A stretch of DNA of 64,000 nucleotides from Rhodoferax lacus (GTDB taxonomy: Bacteria; Pseudomonadota; Gammaproteobacteria; Burkholderiales; Burkholderiaceae_C), in assembly GCF_003415675.1 (NCBI RefSeq), contig NZ_QFZK01000002.1:477873-541872 (forward strand). Direction: 5' to 3'. Numbering within the stretch: position 1 is the stretch's first letter; every line of letters starts with the position of its first letter. This document shows positions 18,535 through 27,006 of this stretch, in pieces. The notes under the pieces are model-generated. The model made no database searches and had not been told where the DNA came from. It worked only from the letters and a program-made list of their open reading frames with translations. The position numbers were made by a program, and so were the translations under genes.

Positions 18535-18579
18535 TTGACGCACCGGAGCGACGTAGCTATTCTACTGAAAGCGCTTTCA
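18535..18579 (+). promoter_or_regulatory. Porin promoter with adjacent LacI-type operator
   Basis: A good sigma-70-like promoter: -35 TTGACG at 18535-18540, 17-base spacer, -10 TATTCT at 18558-18563. The operator TGAAAGCGCTTTCA follows at 18566-18579, covering the expected transcription start, which is a classic repressor position. The porin ATG is at 18597. Confidence 0.75.
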
Positions 18580-18596
18580 AACTTAAATTTACTCCC

Positions 18597-20006
18597 ATGA
18601 AAAACCGAATCAAACCATGTGTCTTTGGACGGATCCCGGCCTCTCAGGTTCGGCGCACAAGGGCATCGGGCGCTCTGAAAGCCACCGCTGCAGCCGCCAT
18701 GTTGCTGGGTGCGACCCTGAGCCACGCACTGGATTTTGGTCCGGACGGCATGTTCAGTCTCACCGGCTTTGCCGAGGCCACGGTAGGCGTGCAGGGGAAC
18801 TATTGCCTGAACTGCCAGGTGGTGCCCGACACGGTGTCCAAGCAGCTGCGTGTTGCCGATGCCATCATTCCTGGAAAGCACTACGAGACCGTCACCACCA
18901 CCAATTGGCAAATCCAGCCCTATCTGGGTGCCAAGTACAACCTGGGCAATGGTTTTGAACTATCGGGTCTGCTGAGCCAGCGCTGGCGCCAGGGAACCAT
19001 CAACGGCGCCTTCGTCGAGACGCGCTACGGTGGCACGGTGGATGTGCCCGATTTTTGGTACGAGAAGAACATTGCAATTCGCCACGAAGACTACGGCAGT
19101 GTGCGCATAGGCTCCATGACCACCCGCGGCTGGAGCGTGGCTGACTTTCCATACGGCGGCAACCTGGGTGTGTCCGATTCCTGGGGTTCCAGCGGCGCGG
19201 GCTACGGCATGCTGACCAATGCCATCCGCCTGGGCAGCCGCCAATTGGATGTGGCCGAAGGCGATTTGTTTCTGGAACTGACCTATGACCAGGGCAATGA
19301 CCACTTCAAGCGCCTGAGCCCGCAGTTCTATGAGTTGTACGCGCAGTTCCACAAGGGCGACCTGGTGGTTGATGCGGTCTATCAGGATGCGGTCAACGGT
19401 GGTGCCGGTGCCTGGGGCCATGCACCGTTTACGGGTGTGACACCTTATGCCCAGGATGACAGCTTTGTCGGCACAAACGGGGCGCAGTTCAGTGGCACCC
19501 ACCAAAACATCGCCATGGTCATGGCGCGCTACCAGGTCAACGCGAAGGTTGAAGTGTCCGGCGGCATCCGCCAAAACAAGTGGAGTGGCGCCAACGTTGC
19601 CTACAACCCCGCTGACAACTGGACCAGCGGCTTCAATGTGGACTACAGCAACCCGCTGGCCATAAGCCCACCGGGATACGCGGCGTCGTCGGTAGACTTT
19701 TTCCTGGGCGGGCGCTATCGCACCGGCCCATGGACCTTCTTCACGGCCATGGTCTTTTTGGGCGAAGCCGAGACCAAAAACCCCAGCGACCGCGGCCAGC
19801 ACAACACGGCGACCATCAACACCTTGGGTGCCAAGTACGACTATGCACCCGGACTGCAGTTGGAGGCCACGGCAGGCATGGTGAATTACGGCAGGAAGGG
19901 GCTTTCGCCCATGTCGATGCCCGGCAACGCCTCGTTCAGCAATGTGGATTCCCGCATTTCACAAGATGGTCAGTGGGTGACCGTTGGAATGATTTACAGC
20001 TTCTAA
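18597..20006 (+). CDS. Outer-membrane porin, probably for gluco-oligosaccharides
   Basis: A 469-residue predicted outer-membrane beta-barrel. The N-terminal signal region is long and basic (RVRR-like stretch, then ATAAAAMLLGATLSHA), the mature part starts LDFGPDGMFSLTGFAEA and shows alternating strands with many aromatic girdle residues, and the chain ends in MIYSF with the terminal Phe expected for barrel assembly. The ATG at 18597 is chosen because upstream codons overlap the operator. It is divergent from GH81 and followed by the GH17 lipoprotein. No TonB-dependent receptor is present in the locus, so this porin is the likely outer-membrane entry for cut glucans. Exact porin family is not assigned. 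Confidence 0.8.
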   Translation: MKNRIKPCVFGRIPASQVRRTRASGALKATAAAAMLLGATLSHALDFGPDGMFSLTGFAEATVGVQGNYCLNCQVVPDTVSKQLRVADAIIPGKHYETVTTTNWQIQPYLGAKYNLGNGFELSGLLSQRWRQGTINGAFVETRYGGTVDVPDFWYEKNIAIRHEDYGSVRIGSMTTRGWSVADFPYGGNLGVSDSWGSSGAGYGMLTNAIRLGSRQLDVAEGDLFLELTYDQGNDHFKRLSPQFYELYAQFHKGDLVVDAVYQDAVNGGAGAWGHAPFTGVTPYAQDDSFVGTNGAQFSGTHQNIAMVMARYQVNAKVEVSGGIRQNKWSGANVAYNPADNWTSGFNVDYSNPLAISPPGYAASSVDFFLGGRYRTGPWTFFTAMVFLGEAETKNPSDRGQHNTATINTLGAKYDYAPGLQLEATAGMVNYGRKGLSPMSMPGNASFSNVDSRISQDGQWVTVGMIYSF

Positions 20007-20059
20007 AAATGACACAAGACCAATCCACCCATAACCGCCTATTCCCGACCGGAGCAAGC

Positions 20060-21907
20060 ATGGCCCCCATTCCTCACAACGTATCGTCTGTCAAAAGGCT
20101 GGGCTTGGCTTTGGGCCTTGGTGCGGCACTGTTGCTCAGCGCGTGTGGCGGCGGCGGTACCACCTCGGACCAGGGCAGTGGCGCCAGCCCTGCGGCCTCT
20201 GCAAGCGGGCTGCGCGCGCTGCCTGCTGTGTTTACCACTGCCAAAGCGGTGGCCTATTCCCCTTACCGCACCGCTACCACGGATGCCGGACGGGCAAGCG
20301 AAGTCATTACCGATGTACAGGTCAAGCAAGACCTCGATTTGCTGGTGACGGCCGGCATTGGCTTGATACGCCTGTTTGACAGCTCCGACAAGGTGGCGCT
20401 GCGCACGCTGCGGGTGATTCGTGACAATGCACTGCCCATCAAGGTGATGCTGGGCATCTATGTCAACTCATTCGAGAATGCAAGCGATCCCGTGGTGCGG
20501 GCGCGGGCGCAGGCCGACAACGAAGATGAAATGGCCCGTGGCGTGACACTGGCCAAGACCTATGCCGCCGAAGTGGTGGCGGTGAGCGTGGGCAATGAAA
20601 CCATGGTGTCCTGGTCCTTCAACCCGATCTCGACCGTGGCCATGGCGGCTTACATCAAAACGGTTCGTGATCAGGTCCCACAGCCGGTCACCACCGATGA
20701 CAACTACGCGTTTTATGCGGGCTTCGCGCGCAACGCCGCAGAACAGCCAGGCGAAGTACTCCGTCAAATTGACTTTGCCTCGATTCACACCTATCCGATG
20801 CTGGATGCGCAGTACAGCGACACCAGCGACACCGACCTCTTGCCAGACTGGGACTGGCAGCAACTCGGCGTCACCGACCTGACCAAACGCGCTGCGGCCA
20901 GTGTGGACGCTGCCATTGGAAAAGCCCAAACCGACTATGCGCGCGCGCGCAGCTACCTGGACAAAAACGGCCGCGCCAATATGCCCATCGTGATTGGCGA
21001 AACCGGATGGAAGGGCGCCGACTCGGGCGGCAGTGCGCTCTACAAATTCCAGGCCCATCCGGCCAACCAGAAGATGTACTTCAGCCGCCTGCTGGATTGG
21101 GCCCTGGCCTCGCGCAGCAACAACGGCCCCAAGGGCATTGTGTACTTCGAGGCCTTCGATGAACCCTGGAAAGGCAATGATGACAAGTGGGGCCTCTTCA
21201 CCAAGGACCGCACGGCACGCTGTGCCGCGCAAGCATTGAACCCCACGGCAACGTGGACCAAAGACTCCACAGCCTGCGCCGACAGCAATGCCCTCTACTT
21301 CGTGCCACCAGTGCTCAATGCAGCGCTGACCACGCCCAGGCTGACGATCTTCAATGAATCCGTCACCGGATGGCCTGCAGGTATGCGGGCAGATGCATAC
21401 GAGACGGGCACCTTCAACCTGATCTACCCCAATACGGGCGACTCGGCACCCAGTGACCTGGGCGCATCGCTGGGGGCAAGCAACTTCTTGCAGTTGGACA
21501 CGTTCACGCCCAAATCCTACGGTTGGGGTCTGCTGTGGCAGTCGTCCAGTACACCTGCGGTTTCCGCGAACCTGTCCAGCTTTGCCAACGGCTCGATTCG
21601 CTTCAGCGTCAAAACCGCCTATGCAGGTTCGCTGCGGGTAGGCATATCCAGCGACACCTCGCTGGGTGCGGTAGTCGAGTCCTTTGTGCTGGTGTCCAAC
21701 GGCAACTATGGTTACTGCAGCAGTGCCTCACCCGGTTGGTGCGATGTAACCATCCCACTGAGTGCGTTCCAGGCGGCCAACCCCAAGCTGGACCTGCGCT
21801 ATGTGCTGACGCGCTTCTCCATCTCGGACGTGTACACGGATACTGGCAACACGGATGCGACCGGCAAACCTGCCATTGCCCTGGACAACATCTATTGGAT
21901 TCGGTGA
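20060..21907 (+). CDS. GH17 beta-1,3-glucanase lipoprotein with C-terminal binding-like module
   Basis: A 615-residue exported enzyme. The start at 20060 has GGAG five bases upstream and gives a signal peptide ending in the lipobox LLSAC (cysteine 29) with a glycine run. The GH17 domain spans about residues 45-410, with acid/base E180 in SVGNETM, nucleophile E314 in VIGETGWKG, and YFEAFDEPWKG. Residues about 425-615 form a beta-sandwich-like module (PRLTIFNESVTGW to IALDNIYWIR) resembling those in the non-catalytic lipoprotein. It follows the porin by 53 bases and is probably co-transcribed with it. A terminator lies downstream at 21944. Confidence 0.9.
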   Translation: MAPIPHNVSSVKRLGLALGLGAALLLSACGGGGTTSDQGSGASPAASASGLRALPAVFTTAKAVAYSPYRTATTDAGRASEVITDVQVKQDLDLLVTAGIGLIRLFDSSDKVALRTLRVIRDNALPIKVMLGIYVNSFENASDPVVRARAQADNEDEMARGVTLAKTYAAEVVAVSVGNETMVSWSFNPISTVAMAAYIKTVRDQVPQPVTTDDNYAFYAGFARNAAEQPGEVLRQIDFASIHTYPMLDAQYSDTSDTDLLPDWDWQQLGVTDLTKRAAASVDAAIGKAQTDYARARSYLDKNGRANMPIVIGETGWKGADSGGSALYKFQAHPANQKMYFSRLLDWALASRSNNGPKGIVYFEAFDEPWKGNDDKWGLFTKDRTARCAAQALNPTATWTKDSTACADSNALYFVPPVLNAALTTPRLTIFNESVTGWPAGMRADAYETGTFNLIYPNTGDSAPSDLGASLGASNFLQLDTFTPKSYGWGLLWQSSSTPAVSANLSSFANGSIRFSVKTAYAGSLRVGISSDTSLGAVVESFVLVSNGNYGYCSSASPGWCDVTIPLSAFQAANPKLDLRYVLTRFSISDVYTDTGNTDATGKPAIALDNIYWIR

Positions 21908-21943
21908 GGTAAGGGGTAGCTGCGGCTACCCGTATACCGTTAT

Positions 21944-21990
21944 GGCCCGGTGGGCGCTTCAACCGGAGCAACTTGCCGGGCCTTTTTTTT
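21944..21990 (+). terminator. Rho-independent terminator closing the porin-GH17 unit
   Basis: A 7-bp GC stem (ggcccgg / ccgggcc) separated by 25 bases and followed directly by eight Ts (21983-21990). A second small hairpin (gggtagc / gctaccc, 21914-21931) just after the GH17 stop has no T run. Confidence 0.65.
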
Positions 21991-22102
21991 GGCGCTGCAC
22001 ATCACCTCCTTCACCTTCCACCCTACCCGGCGCAAAAGGCAGCGTTGCTATGCAGCCCCAGCCCGATTGACCGGACCCCTTGCCCAGAAGATACTCCGGG
22101 CT

Positions 22103-22996
22103 ATGCAAGCCGCCACCCCCGATACGGATGATTCCTCCAGTACCCCTGCCTTCGTGGCACCCCCTGTGCACCTGAAAGAGCCCCTGCCCAACCTGGCAAC
22201 CTGGGCGCACTTCTTTTTGAAGGCCGATATCCCGGTGCTGGAATCCACGGCGCTGGCGCTGGAGGCCATGCGCCAGAATGAAGACGAGGTGGACGCCGGC
22301 ATGCTGGCCGAGCTGATTGACACCGACCCCTTCATGACCATGAAGGTACTGGCCTATGTGTCGGCCAAACGGCGCAACCAGGAAAGCACCCAGACCGAGA
22401 CTGTCATCAGTTCCCTGGTGATGATGGGTGTGGCACCCTTCTTCAGGAACTTTGGTGTGCAGCCAACCGTACAGCAGCAACTGGCAGACCAGCCAGCCGC
22501 ACTGGAAGCCCTGCAGGCCCTGCTCAAGCGTGCCAACCGTGCGGCGCACTTTGCCACCGGCTTTGCGGTCCACCGGGGTGATACCGATGTGGCGGTCATC
22601 CGGCAGGCGGCCTTTCTGAACGACTTTGCCGAGATGCTGATGTTTTGCTATGCCCCGACGCTGGAGATGGAAGTGCGGGCCATGCAGCACGCCAACCCGA
22701 CGCTGCGCACGGTCAACCTGCAGCGCTTTGTGTTCAATATCGATCTGAACGATCTGCGCCAGGAGCTGATGATGCACTGGCGGTTTTCCGAACTGCTGGT
22801 GCGCATCAGCGACGGCAAACACGCCGAGCACCCCACGGTGCGCAACGTGATTCTGGCCGTGCGCCTGGCACGCCATACCGAAAACGGATGGGACAACCCG
22901 GCCCTGCCGGACGACATTGAAGAGATCTCCAAGCTGCTCAACGCGCCGCCAAGGGTGACCCGCGGCTTTGTCTACAAGATTGACCAGCCGACCTGA
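22103..22996 (+). CDS. HDOD-domain protein
   Basis: A 297-residue cytoplasmic protein with an HDOD domain (a non-catalytic relative of HD phosphohydrolases used in signalling). Landmarks are LPNLATWAHFFLKADIPVL, LIDTDPFMTMKVLAYV, SLVMMGVAPFF and AFLNDFAEMLMF. No GGDEF, EAL or receiver domain is attached. The ATG at 22103 is chosen for lack of homology upstream. It stands between the glucan locus and the cellulose operon and is convergent with bcsG. A regulatory link to either is possible but unsupported. Confidence 0.82.
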   Translation: MQAATPDTDDSSSTPAFVAPPVHLKEPLPNLATWAHFFLKADIPVLESTALALEAMRQNEDEVDAGMLAELIDTDPFMTMKVLAYVSAKRRNQESTQTETVISSLVMMGVAPFFRNFGVQPTVQQQLADQPAALEALQALLKRANRAAHFATGFAVHRGDTDVAVIRQAAFLNDFAEMLMFCYAPTLEMEVRAMQHANPTLRTVNLQRFVFNIDLNDLRQELMMHWRFSELLVRISDGKHAEHPTVRNVILAVRLARHTENGWDNPALPDDIEEISKLLNAPPRVTRGFVYKIDQPT

Positions 22997-23015
22997 GGCC
23001 TGCGGCGCGCAGGCC
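22997..23015. terminator. Hairpin between the convergent HDOD and bcsG genes
   Basis: Perfect 8-bp stem ggcctgcg / cgcaggcc with a GCG loop in the 24-base gap between two convergent stops. There is no T tract, so its use as a terminator is uncertain. Confidence 0.4.
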
Positions 23016-23020
23016 CGGTT

Positions 23021-24577
23021 TCAGGGTTTGCTAAAGGGCACCCAGGTACCGTCGTTGGACTTCAGCACATAGCCGCCCGCCGGGTTGCGCAGCATCACCA
23101 CATCGTCGTTCTCGGCCACAAACGGGGTGGTCTCCAGGGTGTCCAGGCGCTGCGCCAGGGGGATGCCACCGGGCACAAACGGGTTGTCCCGCATCAGGTC
23201 GGCCAGCAGCGCGTTGAGGCCAAAGTAGCTGATGTCCTGCTGCACCAGCACCGGCCCCACCCGGCTTGCAGGCGCCTGCATGCCGATGAGCTTGATGGCC
23301 GCTGGCACCAGGGTGATCTTCGGGTCCGGGATTTCGCGCATGCCCGGTATTTGCACCGCATCACCGCGCAGCGAGGCGCCATGCTCGGGCACCAGCAGCA
23401 GCACCACCGGTCTGCCACTGGCCTCCAGCTGCGTGACAAAGCGGTCAAAGTCAGCCAACAATTTCAAGAGGCGTGGCTTGTAGGTGTCCAGGCTGCTGCG
23501 CGCGGTGCTGCCGGGCAGGCGGTTGCCGTCGTGCAGCGAGATGGTGTTGTAGTACAGCGCCACCGGCGCACTGCCTTTTTGCAGGCGCTGCGTCCACCAC
23601 TGCGACAGCAGGCCGTAGTCGTCGTACACCGGCGTGCCATCAAAGCTTTGCATCTGCACCGTGCCGTTGCGGTTGGACTCCATGCGCCCGCCAAGCCCTG
23701 CCTCGTGCTCCACGATCTTGGCAAAGCCGTCAAAAATGCCGTTGTGGTTGAGCAGGCCGCTCGTCCGCAAACCGGCTTTCTCCAGCGAGGGGAATGTGTA
23801 GCAACTGGCGTCCGTGCCCTGGTATAGGCGTGCGTGTGCGCTCTGGCCGCAGTTGCCCCGGAAGATGCGGAAAGTGGCCGGGCCACTGTAGCTGGCCGCA
23901 GAATTGAAGTGGCTGAAAAGCACATCAAAGCGCTGGAGCAGGGGCGCATTGCGCGCGTTGGCAAGGTCCAGATCGTCCCAGGACAGCGAGCACACATGCA
24001 GCACGATTACGTCAAACGCGGGTGCTGCCACCTGCGCCGGAAAGACCAGCTTGCGCAGATGCTCGGCCGCGTAAAAGGCTTGCAGCTGGGTGTCGTAGGG
24101 CGCCGCCTTGGTGGCACCTTCCGGATCGGCGGCCTGCGCCAGGGCGGCCTCGGCGGCGGGCGTGGCAGGGCCCAGGGCGGCCAGCAGCGGCACACTCAGA
24201 ATGGCCAACACCGCCAGCGTGGCGAAGCGCAGCCAGCGTGCCAGCACGGCGTAGGCCAGCAGCGCCAACCCAAATGCCACCAGCGCCTGCGGGCTGACCA
24301 CGCGTTGCACCAGCTCCAGCAGGTAGCTCGCACTGAAGCCGCCCACGGTACCCAGCTGCGACCAGACCCGCTGCGGCGTGGGCAGGAACGAGTCGTGGTA
24401 CAGCAGGGCAATGGCCAGCGGCCACACCAGCCAGGTGCGCACGCGCTGCCAGCGCCCGGGTGGCAGGGGCCAAAAGGCGGCAACGGCCAGCAGCAGGTTC
24501 CACACCCAATGGAAGCCCAGGCTGTGGGTGTAGTACAGGCCGGTCTTGAGCAGGAAGTACAGGCTCAGGTGGCTCAT
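23021..24577 (-). CDS. bcsG: BcsG, cellulose phosphoethanolamine transferase
   Basis: A 518-residue inner-membrane enzyme that transfers phosphoethanolamine onto cellulose in the periplasm. Several hydrophobic segments fill residues 1-150, followed by an alkaline-phosphatase-fold domain. The motif HVCSLSWDD has C196 and SYSGPA has the presumed nucleophile S231; their 35-residue spacing equals that of C243 and S278 in the Escherichia coli enzyme. LVPEHGASLRGD carries further metal ligands. It is the last gene of the cellulose operon; its ATG overlaps the bcsA stop (ATGA). Confidence 0.93.
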   Translation of the reverse strand: MSHLSLYFLLKTGLYYTHSLGFHWVWNLLLAVAAFWPLPPGRWQRVRTWLVWPLAIALLYHDSFLPTPQRVWSQLGTVGGFSASYLLELVQRVVSPQALVAFGLALLAYAVLARWLRFATLAVLAILSVPLLAALGPATPAAEAALAQAADPEGATKAAPYDTQLQAFYAAEHLRKLVFPAQVAAPAFDVIVLHVCSLSWDDLDLANARNAPLLQRFDVLFSHFNSAASYSGPATFRIFRGNCGQSAHARLYQGTDASCYTFPSLEKAGLRTSGLLNHNGIFDGFAKIVEHEAGLGGRMESNRNGTVQMQSFDGTPVYDDYGLLSQWWTQRLQKGSAPVALYYNTISLHDGNRLPGSTARSSLDTYKPRLLKLLADFDRFVTQLEASGRPVVLLLVPEHGASLRGDAVQIPGMREIPDPKITLVPAAIKLIGMQAPASRVGPVLVQQDISYFGLNALLADLMRDNPFVPGGIPLAQRLDTLETTPFVAENDDVVMLRNPAGGYVLKSNDGTWVPFSKP

Positions 24578-27006
24578 GCTTTGCCGGCCTTGGCTGCGCG
24601 GCGCTGCAGTAGTGCGTCCCTGAAATGGTCACGCACGGAGAGCAGCAGCTTCCAGTAGCCCCCCAGGCCCAGCAGCGCAATCTCTTGCAGGCCTTGCAGG
24701 GGGCGGTCGGCGTCGTGGGTTTCTTTCCAGTTCAGCCAGGCGTCGGGGCGGGCAAAGGTGCACTGCACCAGATGCACTTTTTGCGGGTGGGTCAGGGCTT
24801 CAAACTGCAGGCCCAGGCTGCCGGGCTTGCTCAGGAGCACCTGCGCGGAAAAGCTGTGCTCCTCGGCACCGGCCCACAGGCTGACGTGCACGCGCTCACC
24901 CGCTTGCACCTGCGTTGCAATGGGCGTGCGCAGGCCCAGGCCCGACATGGAGTAGTCCTGGCACTCGCAGTGCACGGCCTGCCCGTTGTCCAGGTACAGC
25001 ACGGCAGGCAGGCGCGTCTGCACGCGCTGCGTGCGCCGCACCTGGCGCGCCTCCGATGCCACACCCATGGCCGCGCCCAGAATCAGCATGCTGTAGGCCG
25101 TCCAGGCCAGGTTCATGGCGACGGTGCCGGTCTCGTGCACATTGAGCACAAACAGCCGCAGCAGGCCCATGCAGAAGGCCGCCAGGTTCAGCAGCACCAG
25201 GATGCTGTAAGGCGTGGAGATAACCCAGTCAAAGTACGACTTGGCCACCAGCCCGCCCTTGGCCGTGACATTGAAGCTGCCCGAGCGCGGCCTGATCATG
25301 GCCAGTGCGGTGGGCACCATCACATAGGCCGCCAGCACGGTCTCGTACACGTCGGCCCAGGCGGTGTGGCGGCTCTCGCCTTGCAGGTGCGCATTGGCAA
25401 GCGTGGACAGCGTGATGTAGGGAATCACGTAGAGCGCCAGCATGGTGGCGCTGGCGTTGATGATGTGCCACTCAAAAAACAGATAGGCCATGGGGGCCGT
25501 CAGGAACACCAGCCGCGGCAGGCCAAAGAAGAAGTGCAGCATGGCCGTGGAGTAGCACAGGCGCTGCCACAGGGACAGGCCTTTGCCGAACATCGGGTTG
25601 TCCAGCCGGAAGATCTGCGCCATGCCGCGCGCCCAGCGGATGCGCTGGCCCACATGGGCCGACAGGCTCTCGGTGGCCAGGCCGGCGGCCAGGGGCTGGT
25701 TGATATAGGCCGAGGTGTAGCCGCGCCGGTGCAGCTTGAGGGCGGTGTGGGCGTCCTCGGTGACTGTCTCCACGGCGATGCCGCCGATTTCCATCAGCGG
25801 TGCACGGCGGATCAGGGCGCAGGAGCCGCAGAAGAACGTGGCGTTCCAGAAGTCGTTGCCGTCCTGTATCAGCCCATAGAACAGAGAGCCCTCGTTGGGC
25901 ACGCGCCGGAAGGTGCCCAGGTTGCGCTCGAACGGGTCGGGCGAAAAAAAGTGGTGCGGGGTTTGCAGCATGGCGCATTGCGCCTCGCGCTGGAACCAGC
26001 CCACACAGGTCTTGAGAAACAGCCGCGTGGGGATGTGGTCGCAGTCAAAGATGGCCACCAGCTCGCCATCGGTCTGGTGCAGCGCGTGGTTCAGGTTGCC
26101 CGCCTTGGCGTGCCGGTTGTCGGGCCGGTCCAGGTAGTGGATGCCCACGGCCTCGGCGTAGTCGCGGAATTCCGGGCGGCGGCCATCGTCGAGCAGGTAG
26201 ATGCGCAGTTTGTCACGCGGCCAGTCCAGACCCAGGGCGGCCAGCACGGTGGGCTGCACCACGCTCAGGTCTTCGTTGTAGGTGGGGATGAACACGTCCA
26301 CCGTGGGCCAGGTGTCGGGCGTGCCGACCAGCAGCGCGGGCTCGCGTTTGAGGGGCCAGGCGGTTTGCACAAAACCCAGCAGCACAATCAGCCAGGTGTA
26401 GGCCTCGGCTGCCAGCAGGCCATAGCCGAGTGCGGCCTCGGAAGGGGAATCAAAGTCCAGCGTGGAGGTCAGCCGCCACCAGACGTAACGACCCAGCGTG
26501 ACCATGCTCAGGCTGGCCAGTGCCAGCGAGGGAAAGCGCCCGGGCAGTCGGCGCAGCACCATGGCCGAGCCCCAGCACAGCACCATGAAGAAAAACTGCC
26601 CCAGGGCGCTGAAGGGCGTGGTCAGCACCAGCGTGGCCAGCACGGCAATGGCGGTCAGCAGCAGCCACTGAAATTTGCGATTTTCCAATCGGGGTGCGAG
26701 TGCGGCTTCGATGCGCAGACCAAAGGTGACAAAGTCATGGCGCTGGGCCAGGCGGTCCAGTGCGGCCATGCAGGCACGCAGCGGCCAGGCTGCCGCTTGC
26801 AGAAGCAGGGCCAGGCCCTGACCCATGCGGGCGGCGCCCCAGCCAATCCAGTGCCACAGGCCCAGCAGCACGTCCCAGGCCATGGCTTGCGGGGTGATGC
26901 GCGTCTGCGTTGGCTGCAGCAGCAAGGCGCGCAGCCAGGCCTGCGGGTTGCCGGGCGGCGGCACTTGCAGTTGCAGGGCCAACCAGTGCAGGGCGCGGCG
27001 CCTCAT
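24574..27006 (-). CDS. bcsA: BcsA, cellulose synthase catalytic subunit
   Basis: An 810-residue membrane glycosyltransferase (family GT2) that polymerises UDP-glucose and moves the chain through the inner membrane. The processive-synthase signature is complete: LLDDG, FDCDHIP, TED with catalytic D418, and QRIRW starting at Q454. The PilZ domain begins near residue 655 with RxxxR (RVQTR) and DYSMSGLG, so activity should depend on c-di-GMP. The start at 27006 overlaps the bcsQ stop as ATGA and is preferred to a GTG nine codons upstream. It is followed directly by bcsG. Confidence 0.95.
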   Translation of the reverse strand: MRRRALHWLALQLQVPPPGNPQAWLRALLLQPTQTRITPQAMAWDVLLGLWHWIGWGAARMGQGLALLLQAAAWPLRACMAALDRLAQRHDFVTFGLRIEAALAPRLENRKFQWLLLTAIAVLATLVLTTPFSALGQFFFMVLCWGSAMVLRRLPGRFPSLALASLSMVTLGRYVWWRLTSTLDFDSPSEAALGYGLLAAEAYTWLIVLLGFVQTAWPLKREPALLVGTPDTWPTVDVFIPTYNEDLSVVQPTVLAALGLDWPRDKLRIYLLDDGRRPEFRDYAEAVGIHYLDRPDNRHAKAGNLNHALHQTDGELVAIFDCDHIPTRLFLKTCVGWFQREAQCAMLQTPHHFFSPDPFERNLGTFRRVPNEGSLFYGLIQDGNDFWNATFFCGSCALIRRAPLMEIGGIAVETVTEDAHTALKLHRRGYTSAYINQPLAAGLATESLSAHVGQRIRWARGMAQIFRLDNPMFGKGLSLWQRLCYSTAMLHFFFGLPRLVFLTAPMAYLFFEWHIINASATMLALYVIPYITLSTLANAHLQGESRHTAWADVYETVLAAYVMVPTALAMIRPRSGSFNVTAKGGLVAKSYFDWVISTPYSILVLLNLAAFCMGLLRLFVLNVHETGTVAMNLAWTAYSMLILGAAMGVASEARQVRRTQRVQTRLPAVLYLDNGQAVHCECQDYSMSGLGLRTPIATQVQAGERVHVSLWAGAEEHSFSAQVLLSKPGSLGLQFEALTHPQKVHLVQCTFARPDAWLNWKETHDADRPLQGLQEIALLGLGGYWKLLLSVRDHFRDALLQRRAAKAGKA

